A stretch of DNA of 64,000 bases from Candidatus Binatia bacterium (GTDB taxonomy: Bacteria; Desulfobacterota; Binatia; HRBIN30), in contig JAKLJW010000019.1 of NCBI GenBank assembly GCA_023150935.1, positions 1 through 64,000 of the forward strand, in the 5' to 3' direction. Shown one piece after another: positions 26,041-34,640 of this stretch. How positions within the stretch are numbered: the stretch's first letter is position 1; each line of letters starts with the position of its first letter. The notes under the pieces were generated by a model. It was not told the origin of the DNA. It saw nothing but the letters and a program-made list of their open reading frames with translations, and ran no database searches. The translations under genes were made by a program, and so were the position numbers.

Positions 26041-27171
26041 TCAGGAGTGCAGCCGGGGGGCCGCGCTCGGTCGTGGGGGTAGGGTGACGGTGAACCGGGT
26101 GCCCTGGTTGGCGGCGCTGCGCACGCGCAACTGGCCGCCGAGCAGGTCGACGAGGCGAGTGGCGATACGCAGCCCCAGGCCGAGTCCGCGGTAGCGGCGG
26201 CGCGGCGAGGAGTCGCCCTGTGAGAGACCCTGAAGCGCGTGTAACAGCTCGTCGCGATCCATGCCGATACCGGTGTCGCAAACCTCGATCTCGAGTGCGC
26301 CCGGCTGAGCCCCCTCGCGGGCTTCGACGGACACGGCGCCCTTGGCCGTGAACTTCACGGCGTTATCGAGCAGCGCCCAGATCACACGTTCCACCTTCTC
26401 CTCATCGCTGACCGCGATCAGCGGCGTTGTCGGGAGTTCGGTCCGGAGCAGCAGGCCCTTGTCGTGGACCGTCGGCTGCACGCGGTGTATCGACCGCCGC
26501 ACGGTTTCGACGATATCGAAGGGGCGGATATCGAGGCTGATTTCGCCGGCATCGATGGAGTTCAGCAGGAGCACGCCGTCGATGAGCGACGAGAGTTCGA
26601 GGGAGTTCACCTGGATGCGCTCGATGTGATTGCGTTGGTCCTGGGTCACCAGGGTGCCGAGCTCTTCGAGAAGGATGGAGCTGTAACCGATGATCGCGCC
26701 CAGCGGGGTGCGCAACTCGTGCGACAGGTTCGCCAGGAAATCCTCTTTGAGGCGCTGACTGCGCAGGGCGGAGCGCCGGCGCGCCACCGCGCGTCGCACG
26801 AGGTCCGATATCTGCGGCACGTCGAAGGGCTTGGTGATGTAGTCGAACACGCCGGAGCGAATGCCGCGCAAGGCGGAATCGAGCGAGCTGTACCCGGTGA
26901 TCACGATGATCTCGATATCCGGGTCCAGCTCCTTTATCCGTTCCATGACCTCCACTCCGGTCATAACGGGCATGCGCAGGTCGAGCGTGACGACATCGAT
27001 CGGTGTCGACCGCACGATATCGAGCGCGTCACGGCCGCTGTTGGCCATGAACACGTTGTAGCTCGGCTTGAAGATCATCCGCAGCGATTCGGCCGGGCCG
27101 ATTTCGTCGTCAACGATCAATAAACTGGCTCGATCGTCGTGAGTTGAGACCTTCTCAGCAGTTGCCACCAT
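26041..27171 (-). CDS. Response regulator-histidine kinase hybrid (REC-HisKA-HATPase)
   Basis: A 376-aa cytoplasmic signalling protein. An N-terminal receiver domain (about 17-125) has phospho-acceptor Asp64 in VTLDLRMP and Lys in ITKPFD. A HisKA dimer domain has phospho-His151 in ANLSHELRTPLG. The HATPase domain carries an N-box (WALLDNAVKF), G1 DTGIGM and G2 GLGLGLRIA. With no transmembrane sensor, it probably receives phosphate or signals through REC, as in phosphorelay kinases. It is transcribed away from the degenerate kinase/NtrC pair across a 716-bp spacer, suggesting a shared regulatory system. Confidence 0.92.
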   Translation of the reverse strand: MVATAEKVSTHDDRASLLIVDDEIGPAESLRMIFKPSYNVFMANSGRDALDIVRSTPIDVVTLDLRMPVMTGVEVMERIKELDPDIEIIVITGYSSLDSALRGIRSGVFDYITKPFDVPQISDLVRRAVARRRSALRSQRLKEDFLANLSHELRTPLGAIIGYSSILLEELGTLVTQDQRNHIERIQVNSLELSSLIDGVLLLNSIDAGEISLDIRPFDIVETVRRSIHRVQPTVHDKGLLLRTELPTTPLIAVSDEEKVERVIWALLDNAVKFTAKGAVSVEAREGAQPGALEIEVCDTGIGMDRDELLHALQGLSQGDSSPRRRYRGLGLGLRIATRLVDLLGGQLRVRSAANQGTRFTVTLPPRPSAAPRLHS

Positions 27172-27887
27172 AGTGCCCCATCTCCCTCTCTTGCGTGTCG
27201 TCAGCGAGAGTTATCTTGCGGCGCAATACCGCCATGCACGAAAAATGCCGTCGATGGTCTGAGGTGCCCTATCCGTCGAGGGCTCAGGGTGTAAATTCTT
27301 AATAATGCTTGGTTAATTCTTGTCTCTGGCCGAGGGGGCGATGCCGGCGATGTACCGGTGTCGCGGGTCGGAGCGTCGGATTGTCGTCGCTTTGTGTCAG
27401 CCAGGCACCGCTGGAGGGTTACGGCGATTGCCGGCCCGCGGGTTGGATCAGCGTCATGGAAGTGCCGATCACGCCAGTGGAGGTTGGGTGGGCGGCGGCG
27501 GATCACTGGAATCGCGGGCGCCGGGCACGGAGATGCCGACCGGGTCATTCCGATCCGGCGGCCTCCGATCCACATCCGCTCCGTTGCCCGCTGCATTCGG
27601 ATGATGGGATAGTACAGTATCGGCCACGGCTACACAAAGGGACCGGGGCATGGTTGCGGTCCGGCCGGAAAACGGTCGCGGGGGGGGAGCAGGATCGGGC
27701 TTTCGGGAGAATTCGCTTGAAAAAGTTTCATTCCGCGTGGTACCCGAGAAGGGTAGTCCGAATCCGGCGCGGGTTACTGTGGCGGAACTGGCGAGAAGAC
27801 GGGAATGGTGGCGCGGGCGCTATCCGTGGCGCTCTTTAGAGTCTTCGGCCTTGGCGGTGTGGGCAGCGGACTGCAGCAGGGGCGACA
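27172..27887. other. 716-bp divergent intergenic region, no convincing gene
   Basis: The region separates the minus-strand REC-kinase from the plus-strand kinase-like gene. Open frames exist on both strands but lack ribosome-binding sites and have Arg/Cys/Trp-rich, non-coding-like composition. An AT-rich patch at 27285-27325 contrasts with the GC-rich surroundings and holds two AATTCTT heptamers at 27294 and 27315, spaced 21 bp, about two helical turns, as expected for a dimeric regulator. On the minus strand GGCATTTTTCGTGCA (27249-27235) has the GG-N10-GC spacing of a sigma54 element but matches the consensus poorly. Promoters for both flanking genes probably lie here. Confidence 0.6.
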
Positions 27888-28580
27888 GTGGGAACCAGGA
27901 CCAGTGAGCTTGCCGAGCTCCAACCGATGAATGTCGAGTCCGCGGATGGGGGCGTCGCAGCGACGGAGCCGACCGGGCAGATCGTGGTGATCCGCCCCGA
28001 CGTGGTGGACACGGTCGGCCACGTTCTCGGCAACCTCTTTCAGCGGATATATCATCTTGTCGATCGGGCCGAGTTGGCAGCGCCCGCGGAAGTCGGCGAC
28101 CTGAACAAGAACGTGCGCCGGCTCGAGGATTTCTTGCAGTTGGTCATGGATTACATCTCGCCGGTGCCGTTGGTGCTGGAGTACGTGCCGGCAACGGAGG
28201 TGGCACAGAGTCTGGCGCGGCAGGTCAGCGACACGGTGGGCTGCGCCGTGCGGGTGGATGCCAGGGTGGCGGTGGACGGCCGTTCGCTGGTCGATCCGGG
28301 GCGCCTGGCGCGAGCCTTCCGGTTACTTGCCCGACAGCTCGAGGCGAGCGCCGAGAGCGGAGTTGCTATCGAGCTCAAGGTGGCAGGGCGTGCCGCCGGG
28401 CGGACGTTGTCGCTCAAGGCGCGTGTGCCGGGGCAGTTGAAGGCGCAGCGGTCGAGCGACGCGGAGATGGAATGGGCCGTGGCCGAGCGGCTCATCGAAC
28501 TGCACGGTGGCGGGGTGCGATGTCAGGACCTGCCTAACGGGGATGCGACGTGGGAGATTTCACTGCCGCTTCAGCCCTAG
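27888..28580 (+). CDS. Degenerate histidine-kinase/phosphotransferase-like protein
   Basis: A 230-aa protein. About residues 36-100 form a two-helix dimer region with GHVLGNLFQRI, similar to the H-x-L-N-N-L-L-Q phospho-His helix of NtrB-type kinases. The C-terminal part is laid out like a HATPase domain (LARAFRLLARQLEAS where the N-box should be; AERLIELHGGG where G2 should be), but the N-box Asn and the DxGxG motif are missing. This resembles ChpT-like phosphotransferases, which relay phosphate without binding ATP. GTG 27888 has AGGGGC upstream; ATG 27927 is an alternative. The gene end overlaps the next regulator gene by 31 bp. Confidence 0.6.
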   Translation: MGTRTSELAELQPMNVESADGGVAATEPTGQIVVIRPDVVDTVGHVLGNLFQRIYHLVDRAELAAPAEVGDLNKNVRRLEDFLQLVMDYISPVPLVLEYVPATEVAQSLARQVSDTVGCAVRVDARVAVDGRSLVDPGRLARAFRLLARQLEASAESGVAIELKVAGRAAGRTLSLKARVPGQLKAQRSSDAEMEWAVAERLIELHGGGVRCQDLPNGDATWEISLPLQP

Positions 28581-30004
28581 CCGTGCAGACAGGCTTCCCG
28601 GCGCGGATTCTGGTCGTCGATGACGACCCGTTGATCCGCCGGCAGCTCGAGGGGTTATACGCGGCCTCGGGTTACGCCGTGGAGTCGGCGTCCGACGTCG
28701 ATGCCGCCGTCGAGCGCCTGACTTCGTCCGACTTCAGCCTTGCCGTGGTGGACCTGAAGATGCCGGGTAGCGACGGCCTCAGCCTGATCCACGAGATCCG
28801 CGAGCGCTGGCCTGGCGTGGATGTCATCATGATCACCGGCTACGGGAGCATCAAGGGTGCCGTCGAGGCGATGCGGCTGGGCGCGTGCGATTACATCACG
28901 AAGCCGTTTGCGCCGGACGACCTGCTCCTGGCAACGCAGAAGGTGCTCGAACGCCGTCGTTTGTTGGACGAGATCGAGTACCTGCGCAAGCAGCTTTCCG
29001 ACCGGTACACCTTCGCCAACATGGTCAGCCGGGACCCGACGATGCTCGAGGTGTTCTCGACGATCGAGATGCTGGCGCAGAGCGACGTGACGGTGCTGAT
29101 TACCGGCGAGTCGGGCACGGGCAAGGAGCTGGTGGCGCGTGCCATCCACTTTCAGGGCAAGCGCAAGGCCGGGCGTTTCGTGGCGATAAACTGCGCGGCG
29201 GTGCCCGAGTCGCTGCTGGAAAGCGAGCTGTTCGGGTACGAGCGCGGGGCGTTCACGGGTGCGCACCAGGATCGGGTCGGCAAGATCGAACTCGCCAACG
29301 GCGGCACGTTGTTCCTCGACGAGGTCGAGAGCATCCCGCTGGCGATGCAGGCCAAGCTCTTGCGCGTACTCGAGGAGCGCGCCATCGAGCGGCTCGGCGG
29401 TAACAAGCGCGTCGGCGTCGACATGCGGGTGGTGGCGGCGACGAACAAGAACCTGTCCGCGTGTGTGGCCGAGGGCACGATGCGCGAGGACTTCTACTAC
29501 CGAATCAATGTTGTGCCCGTGCAGTTGCCGCCGTTGCGCCAGCGGCTTGCCGACATACCGCTGATCGTGGCGGAGTTTCTGCGTAACAACCCGCTGGCGC
29601 GCGAGAAGAAGATCAACCGGGTGGCCGACCGGGCGCTCGCCGAGTTGATGGGATACTCCTGGCCGGGGAACATTCGCGAGCTTCTCAACGTCATGGAGCG
29701 CGCCGTGCTGCGCGCTAAAGGCGACACCGTTGCCGAAGTGGACGTTCCGGGGGCGCGGCCTGACGCCCGCCACGTCCCGCGGGAGGCGGCGGTCGACCTC
29801 GCGTTACCGCTGCGACAGTTTCTCAAGGCCAGCGAGCGCGACTACCTGCGCCGGCTCCTCGAACGTTACCACGGCAGCATTGCGCCGGCGGCGCGGCATG
29901 CGCTCATCGATCAGGCAACGCTGCACCGCAAGATCCGGTTGCATGGTCTGCGCCCCAGCGACATGCGGCGCGCGCGACAGGTCGGCGAGGACAGCGACGC
30001 ATGA
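28550..30004 (+). CDS. NtrC-family sigma54-dependent response regulator
   Basis: A 484-aa regulator with a receiver domain (phospho-acceptor Asp68 in VVDLKMPG; Lys in ITKPF), an AAA+ sigma54-activation domain with Walker A GESGTGKE (186-193), GAFTGA loop (233-238) and Walker B GTLFLDEVE, and a C-terminal Fis-type helix (ATLHRKIRLHGL). It resembles PrsR, the regulator found at exosortase-linked EPS loci. It starts at GTG 28550 with GGGGA upstream, inside the kinase-like gene; GTG 28583 is an alternative. Position right before the polysaccharide genes suggests it drives them from sigma54 promoters, though I find no good -24/-12 site in the immediate spacers. Confidence 0.93.
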   Translation: MGDFTAASALAVQTGFPARILVVDDDPLIRRQLEGLYAASGYAVESASDVDAAVERLTSSDFSLAVVDLKMPGSDGLSLIHEIRERWPGVDVIMITGYGSIKGAVEAMRLGACDYITKPFAPDDLLLATQKVLERRRLLDEIEYLRKQLSDRYTFANMVSRDPTMLEVFSTIEMLAQSDVTVLITGESGTGKELVARAIHFQGKRKAGRFVAINCAAVPESLLESELFGYERGAFTGAHQDRVGKIELANGGTLFLDEVESIPLAMQAKLLRVLEERAIERLGGNKRVGVDMRVVAATNKNLSACVAEGTMREDFYYRINVVPVQLPPLRQRLADIPLIVAEFLRNNPLAREKKINRVADRALAELMGYSWPGNIRELLNVMERAVLRAKGDTVAEVDVPGARPDARHVPREAAVDLALPLRQFLKASERDYLRRLLERYHGSIAPAARHALIDQATLHRKIRLHGLRPSDMRRARQVGEDSDA

Positions 30005-30075
30005 AGCGGCAAGTCCATTCGGCGCCGCGGCCCCGGTGCGTTCGTTCACAGACCGCTTAACGCCGGCGTTTCACG

Positions 30076-32142
30076 ATGTACTGCGACTTCTACAAGCTTA
30101 CCGAACGGCCGTTCAACGTCACGCCGGACCCCAAGTTCCTCTACCTGAATGCCCGCTATCGCGAGGCGATCGCCTCGCTGCATTACGGCATCACCCAGCG
30201 CAAGGGATTCATCACGCTGATCGGCGAGGCCGGCACCGGAAAGACGACGCTGCTGAAGAAGCTTCTCGACGAGCTCGATCCCAAGACGCGCACCGTTTTC
30301 ATCTTCAATACCAACGTTACCTTCGAAGAGATCCTCGAATACATCTTCGCCGAGTTCGACCTGCCTATCCACAATGGCAAGAAGCTGTACATGTTGCAGC
30401 GGCTCAACACCTTCCTGCTGAACGAGCTGCAAAACGGCGGCAACGTGGCCCTGCTGATCGACGAGGCTCAGGATCTCGAGTTTGCGGTCCTGGAGGACCT
30501 CCGACTGCTGTCGAATCTCGAAACCGCGAAGGAAAAGATCCTGCAGATCGTGCTCTCCGGGCAACCCGAGTTAGGTCAGAAGCTCAGCAATCCCGTGCTG
30601 CGCCAGTTGCGCCAGCGCATCGGCATCAACTGTCGGCTGCTGCCTTTGTCGCGCGAGGAAATCAGCGAGTACGTCCGCTTCCGCCTGCAGGCTGCCGGCA
30701 GCCCGGACCTGAAGCTGTTCTCCCGCGAGGCCGAGGATCAGGTTTATCGGTTCTCTCACGGCATTCCGCGGTTGGTGAATGTCGTTTGCGACAATGCGCT
30801 GGTCATCGGTTACGCTCTGGGCCGCCAGCGCATCTCCGCCGAGATCATTACCGAGGCAGCCGCGGATCTACTGGCGGTCGACCCGTCGATTTCGGCGATC
30901 GCGACGGCCGAGCCGCCGCCGGACCTGGATTTGCCGACCGCGCCGGTGACCGTGTCGCCGCCGCCGGCGGCGGGTACCGGCAACCGCTGGCGGTCGCGAC
31001 TTGCGGTGGCGGCCCTGATGGTCGTGGCCGTGGGTGTGGGATTGTTCTCGATGGGGCGAACCATGCTGTCGATGCGCGACGGAGGGGGCGACGTGCCGGT
31101 CGTCGCGCCATTGCCTCAGATCGAGGTCATTCGGCCCGGGTCGCAGCCGTACGGCTCGGGTGTGAGCGTGCCGGAGCCCGCCGCCGTGGCGGCCGCCCCG
31201 GCCGGAACCGACCGGGCGGCTATCGAGCAACCCGTGCCGGTGAACCGGCCTGCGGAAGTGGCCGCCGACGATGTCGATGTCGTCATAGAAGCGGGGGATC
31301 GAGGTTCGGCGGCGCGGGTCGCCGTCCAACGGCCGACTGGCGAGGAAGTCGAAATCGGCGGCCGGGGCGATGGCGCCGGCCAGATGGCCGCTGCCGTTGC
31401 GCCACCCGCTTTGGGGCGCGCCGAGGCACGGGGTGCCGAGGCGCCACGCCCCGGTTCCGGCGCCCGCGAATTGGTACCGTCCGATCGCGAACTTGCCGGG
31501 GCTCCGCCGGACGGTGAGCGCGCCGGCCGGCGTCCCCTGGCGGCCGACCCCAGGAGCCGCGTGCCGCCCGCGGCGGCGCCCGCCCCGGTGGTGGCGAGTG
31601 CGCCGGAGGCGATCGTCCGGTTCGACGCAGATGACGTCGTTGCCGAAGATGACAGGATCCGGCCCGCGAGTCCCGAGGGCGCACCTCAGCTTGCCGGCGT
31701 CCCATTTACCGAGAAGGCGGTACGTCAGGGCGACTCTTTGTCCCAACTCGCCATGCAGAAGTACGGGCAGGCGACGCCGACGATTCTCGACATGTTGAAG
31801 CTTGCCAACCCGAGGCTGAGTGACGTCGACGTGATTCCGGTGGGGCAAACGATCCGCTTGCCCGAACTGAGTGACGGCTTTCCAACCCTCGTCGATAGTT
31901 CCGGGAAACTGGCCTTGCTGGTCTACTCGAGCCCGCGCAACGACCGCGCCCAGGCTCTGCAGAAAGCGCTGCGTAACCGCGGATTCGACGTACGCGTGAC
32001 CACCGGCAGGTTTGGAGCGCAGAAACCGATCTACCGCGTGGTGCTCCCGGGGTTTTCGGACCGCAGCGAAGTGGCGGCAACCGGCCGGCAACTCCAGAAG
32101 GTTCTGCGCGAGGATCGACAGATCGCCCGTCTGGGCGAGTGA
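30076..32142 (+). CDS. ExeA-type AAA ATPase with transmembrane segment, LysM and SPOR-like C terminus
   Basis: A 688-aa protein. Residues 1-270 form the ExeA/GspA-like ATPase module typical of XrtA/PEP-CTERM EPS loci: YKLTERPFNVTPDP start, Walker A GEAGTGKTT (50-58) and Walker B LLIDEAQ. A transmembrane helix lies near 308-328, followed by a long Pro/Ala/Gly-rich periplasmic linker, a LysM-like segment (VRQGDSLSQLAMQKYG, about 545) and a SPOR-like domain (about 610-680). The layout predicts a cytoplasmic ATPase tied through the inner membrane to peptidoglycan, likely organising polysaccharide export. No strong ribosome-binding site; the gap to the regulator is 71 bp. Confidence 0.88.
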   Translation: MYCDFYKLTERPFNVTPDPKFLYLNARYREAIASLHYGITQRKGFITLIGEAGTGKTTLLKKLLDELDPKTRTVFIFNTNVTFEEILEYIFAEFDLPIHNGKKLYMLQRLNTFLLNELQNGGNVALLIDEAQDLEFAVLEDLRLLSNLETAKEKILQIVLSGQPELGQKLSNPVLRQLRQRIGINCRLLPLSREEISEYVRFRLQAAGSPDLKLFSREAEDQVYRFSHGIPRLVNVVCDNALVIGYALGRQRISAEIITEAAADLLAVDPSISAIATAEPPPDLDLPTAPVTVSPPPAAGTGNRWRSRLAVAALMVVAVGVGLFSMGRTMLSMRDGGGDVPVVAPLPQIEVIRPGSQPYGSGVSVPEPAAVAAAPAGTDRAAIEQPVPVNRPAEVAADDVDVVIEAGDRGSAARVAVQRPTGEEVEIGGRGDGAGQMAAAVAPPALGRAEARGAEAPRPGSGARELVPSDRELAGAPPDGERAGRRPLAADPRSRVPPAAAPAPVVASAPEAIVRFDADDVVAEDDRIRPASPEGAPQLAGVPFTEKAVRQGDSLSQLAMQKYGQATPTILDMLKLANPRLSDVDVIPVGQTIRLPELSDGFPTLVDSSGKLALLVYSSPRNDRAQALQKALRNRGFDVRVTTGRFGAQKPIYRVVLPGFSDRSEVAATGRQLQKVLREDRQIARLGE

Positions 32143-32148
32143 GCGGGG

Positions 32149-32658
32149 ATGAAAAAGATGACGCTGCCCCAGTGGTTCGTGATCAGCACCAAGACTCGGC
32201 GCGAAGAATATGCGCAGGACCAGCTCCGCCGGCGCGGCGTCGAGACGTTTTTGCCGCGCATCGTCGAACCCGCTCGCCTCGCGGACCGATCGAACATCGT
32301 GCCGCTCTTTCCGGGTTACTTGTTTGCCCGCCTCGATTTGACGACACAGTACTTTCACGTGGTGTGGACGCCCGGGGTGCGGAAGCTCATCGGGTTCGGA
32401 GACGTACCGTGTCCGGTCGATGACGCGGCGGTGGATTTTCTGCGCGCGCGGGTCGGTGCCGAAGGCGTTTTGCGGCCGGCCTCGCTGTTGCGTGAAGGCG
32501 ATGTGGTACGGGTCCGACGGGGCCCGTTCGAGGGGTTGGTGGGGATCATTGAACACCCCGGGTGCGGGCGTGGCCGCGTCCGGGTGCTGATGGAGCTGTT
32601 GCGGCGCCAGACCCGTGTCGAGGTGCCGCTGCACATCCTCGAGCGCGTCTCGGCCTGA
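32149..32658 (+). CDS. NusG/RfaH-like specialised transcription antiterminator
   Basis: A 169-aa paralog of NusG. The N-terminal NGN domain is clear (WFVISTKTRREEYAQDQL, then PLFPGYLFARLD), and the C-terminal KOW domain follows (LREGDVVRVRRGPFEGLVG). Such locus-borne proteins (RfaH, LoaP, UpxY type) are recruited to RNA polymerase early in long polysaccharide operons and prevent premature termination. The position 6 bp after the ATPase gene and ahead of about 30 kb of same-strand glycan genes fits this job. No ops/JUMPstart-like element was recognised. It ends 164 bp before the next gene. Confidence 0.92.
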   Translation: MKKMTLPQWFVISTKTRREEYAQDQLRRRGVETFLPRIVEPARLADRSNIVPLFPGYLFARLDLTTQYFHVVWTPGVRKLIGFGDVPCPVDDAAVDFLRARVGAEGVLRPASLLREGDVVRVRRGPFEGLVGIIEHPGCGRGRVRVLMELLRRQTRVEVPLHILERVSA

Positions 32659-32822
32659 GCCGGGCGCCGACGGGCGGCCGGCTTCACGCCGCGCCGGCCC
32701 CTTCCGTGACACCCACGCAGCGCGAAACGCCCGGCGAGGAACGCGTCGTCCTCGCATGGGCGGAGCCATGAGCGCCGCCCGACGGGGAGGGGCGCCGGCC
32801 GCGTCGATCGAAACTGAAGCAA

Positions 32823-34631
32823 ATGACAGGAACAGAACGAGTGCAGCGAGGCCTGGCGGGCATCGTTGGCGGCGCATGGGGCGGGACGATTGTGGGTCTC
32901 ATCGAGGCCACGCTGATCGCTGCGACCTCGGGCCCCGCCGACGAATACTGGCTGTTTCCCTATGCGGTCGCGACTTACGGTTTGCTTGGCGCGTCGATCG
33001 GTGCTGCGGTAGGAGCATTGTACGCCGCCGGTTGGCGCCCGGGCGCGCGGCGAATGGCCGAGGCGACTGCGCTTGGGGGCGGATTCGCCGTGGCGGGGTT
33101 GGGTGCATTCGTGGTGCGCTATCACGTCGTTCAGCGTGTGTTTCACGAGGAACTGGTCAACGCGTCCGCGGTCGGGGTCGGGGTCAACGCCGGTGTGCTT
33201 GGGGGCTGCCTCGTTATCGGCGTGCTGCTCGGTCTGACGCTCCGTGCGGTAGTTGCGCGGCGCCACGGGTTAGTCGCCGCGAGCGGGCTGTTGCTGGTTG
33301 TCGGGGCGGTGACCGTTGCCGGTGCCTGGGCGACTGCGGCGGCTGCCGGCGAGAGCGAGGTGGTGCGCCGCACGAGTGCCGGCGCGGCCGGATTGCCGAA
33401 CATCGTGCTGGTGATTGCCGATACCTTGCGCGCCGATACGGTAGCGGAGTCCGTGACCGCCAATCCAGACGGTGGATTGCGCCGGCTGGCCACCGATGGC
33501 GTTACCTTCCCGCAGGCGTACGCGCAGTCGAGCTGGACGCGGCCGTCGGTGGCCACGATCTTCACGGGTCTGTACCCGTCGCAACACGGCGCCATCCACA
33601 AGATGACGCCGTTGCCGGACGACGTAGCCACCCTTGCCGAGGCGCTACGTGCCCGCGGTTATTGGACGGCGGGTTTCGTAACCAACATCAACGTCGCGCC
33701 GATCTTCAACTTCCAGCAGGGTTTCGACGAGTACACTTACCTGGCGCCGTCCTTTTACTTCTGGGCGACCGATTCGGCGACGCGGCTGGCGATCTACAAG
33801 GGGCTCCGGCTCGTCAGGGAGCGACTGCTGCGCGACCGGATTTACGTGGCCAATTACTACCAGGACGCCCGAGTCGTCGACGAAGCGGTGGGGCAGTGGC
33901 TGGCGCAACGTCCGCCGTCGCCGTTTTTTCTCGTTGTGCATTACATGGATCCGCACGATCCGTTCTTTGCGATTCCATACGACGGTTCCGGGGTAGCCCG
34001 GGTGATCGATCCCAATCCGCCGGCCTCCCGGGCCGACGAGATGCGTCGGCTATACGAGCAAAACGTCCGGTACTTCGACGGTTTTCTGGCGCAACTGCTC
34101 GGTCAGTTGGCGGCGCGCGGCGACTACGACAACACCCTGGTCGCGCTGGTCGCCGATCACGGCGAGGAGTTCTACGAGCACGGCGGCTGGTGGCACGGAA
34201 CCACGCTGTTCGAAGAACAGATCCACGTCCCGTTGATAGTCAAGCGGCCGCGCGAATCGCGAGCGGGGCAGCGCGATCCGCGGCCGGCAATGACGATCGA
34301 CGTGGCCCCGACCCTGCTGGCTGCCGCTGCCGCGCCGCCGCTGCGGGACTCCCACGGCCGCGATCTGTTCGGGCCCGATGAATCGCCCGGAACCTTGTTC
34401 GCGGAGGAGACCCTCGAGGGCAACGTGCTCACCTCGTTGCGCCTCGGGGAGTGGAAACTGATCACGGCCAACACGGGAAATCCGCGTGGCCTTCCCGAGG
34501 TGGCGTTGTACGACCTCGTCAGCGATCCGACCGAGTCCCGCAACCGCGCCGCCGATGCGCCGGAGCGTGTGCAGGCGATGCGCGCGGAGATGGAGAAGTT
34601 GCGGGTGACGCTCGGAAAACCCCCGGCCTGA
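32823..34631 (+). CDS. Membrane-anchored sulfatase-superfamily protein with Thr nucleophile (phospho-group transferase-like)
   Basis: A 602-aa protein. Residues 1-170 contain about four hydrophobic segments; the rest is an alkaline-phosphatase/sulfatase-fold domain with metal-site motifs VIADTLRAD, HYMDPHDPF and VADHGEEF. The position of the formylglycine Cys/Ser is Thr239 in WTRPSVATIFTG. Thr cannot be converted to formylglycine, but is the nucleophile in phosphoglycerol and phosphoethanolamine transferases (LtaS, EptA). So it probably transfers or removes a phospho-group on the periplasmic side rather than cleaving sulfate esters. It is followed within 10 bp by another member of the same superfamily. 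Confidence 0.85.
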   Translation: MTGTERVQRGLAGIVGGAWGGTIVGLIEATLIAATSGPADEYWLFPYAVATYGLLGASIGAAVGALYAAGWRPGARRMAEATALGGGFAVAGLGAFVVRYHVVQRVFHEELVNASAVGVGVNAGVLGGCLVIGVLLGLTLRAVVARRHGLVAASGLLLVVGAVTVAGAWATAAAAGESEVVRRTSAGAAGLPNIVLVIADTLRADTVAESVTANPDGGLRRLATDGVTFPQAYAQSSWTRPSVATIFTGLYPSQHGAIHKMTPLPDDVATLAEALRARGYWTAGFVTNINVAPIFNFQQGFDEYTYLAPSFYFWATDSATRLAIYKGLRLVRERLLRDRIYVANYYQDARVVDEAVGQWLAQRPPSPFFLVVHYMDPHDPFFAIPYDGSGVARVIDPNPPASRADEMRRLYEQNVRYFDGFLAQLLGQLAARGDYDNTLVALVADHGEEFYEHGGWWHGTTLFEEQIHVPLIVKRPRESRAGQRDPRPAMTIDVAPTLLAAAAAPPLRDSHGRDLFGPDESPGTLFAEETLEGNVLTSLRLGEWKLITANTGNPRGLPEVALYDLVSDPTESRNRAADAPERVQAMRAEMEKLRVTLGKPPA

Positions 34632-34640
34632 GCAGGTACG

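Noticed and set aside
27235..27249. Sigma54-like promoter upstream of the REC-kinase gene (minus strand)
   Set aside because: GG-N10-GC spacing is present but the flanking consensus bases are poor, so I do not list it as a separate feature.
27309..27907. Possible genes of 85-176 codons on both strands in the 716-bp spacer
   Set aside because: Composition is unlike neighbouring proteins, there is no ribosome-binding site and no recognisable domain.
30868..32877. A 669-codon minus-strand frame opposite the ATPase and NusG-like genes
   Set aside because: No motif, low-complexity composition and full overlap with recognised genes.
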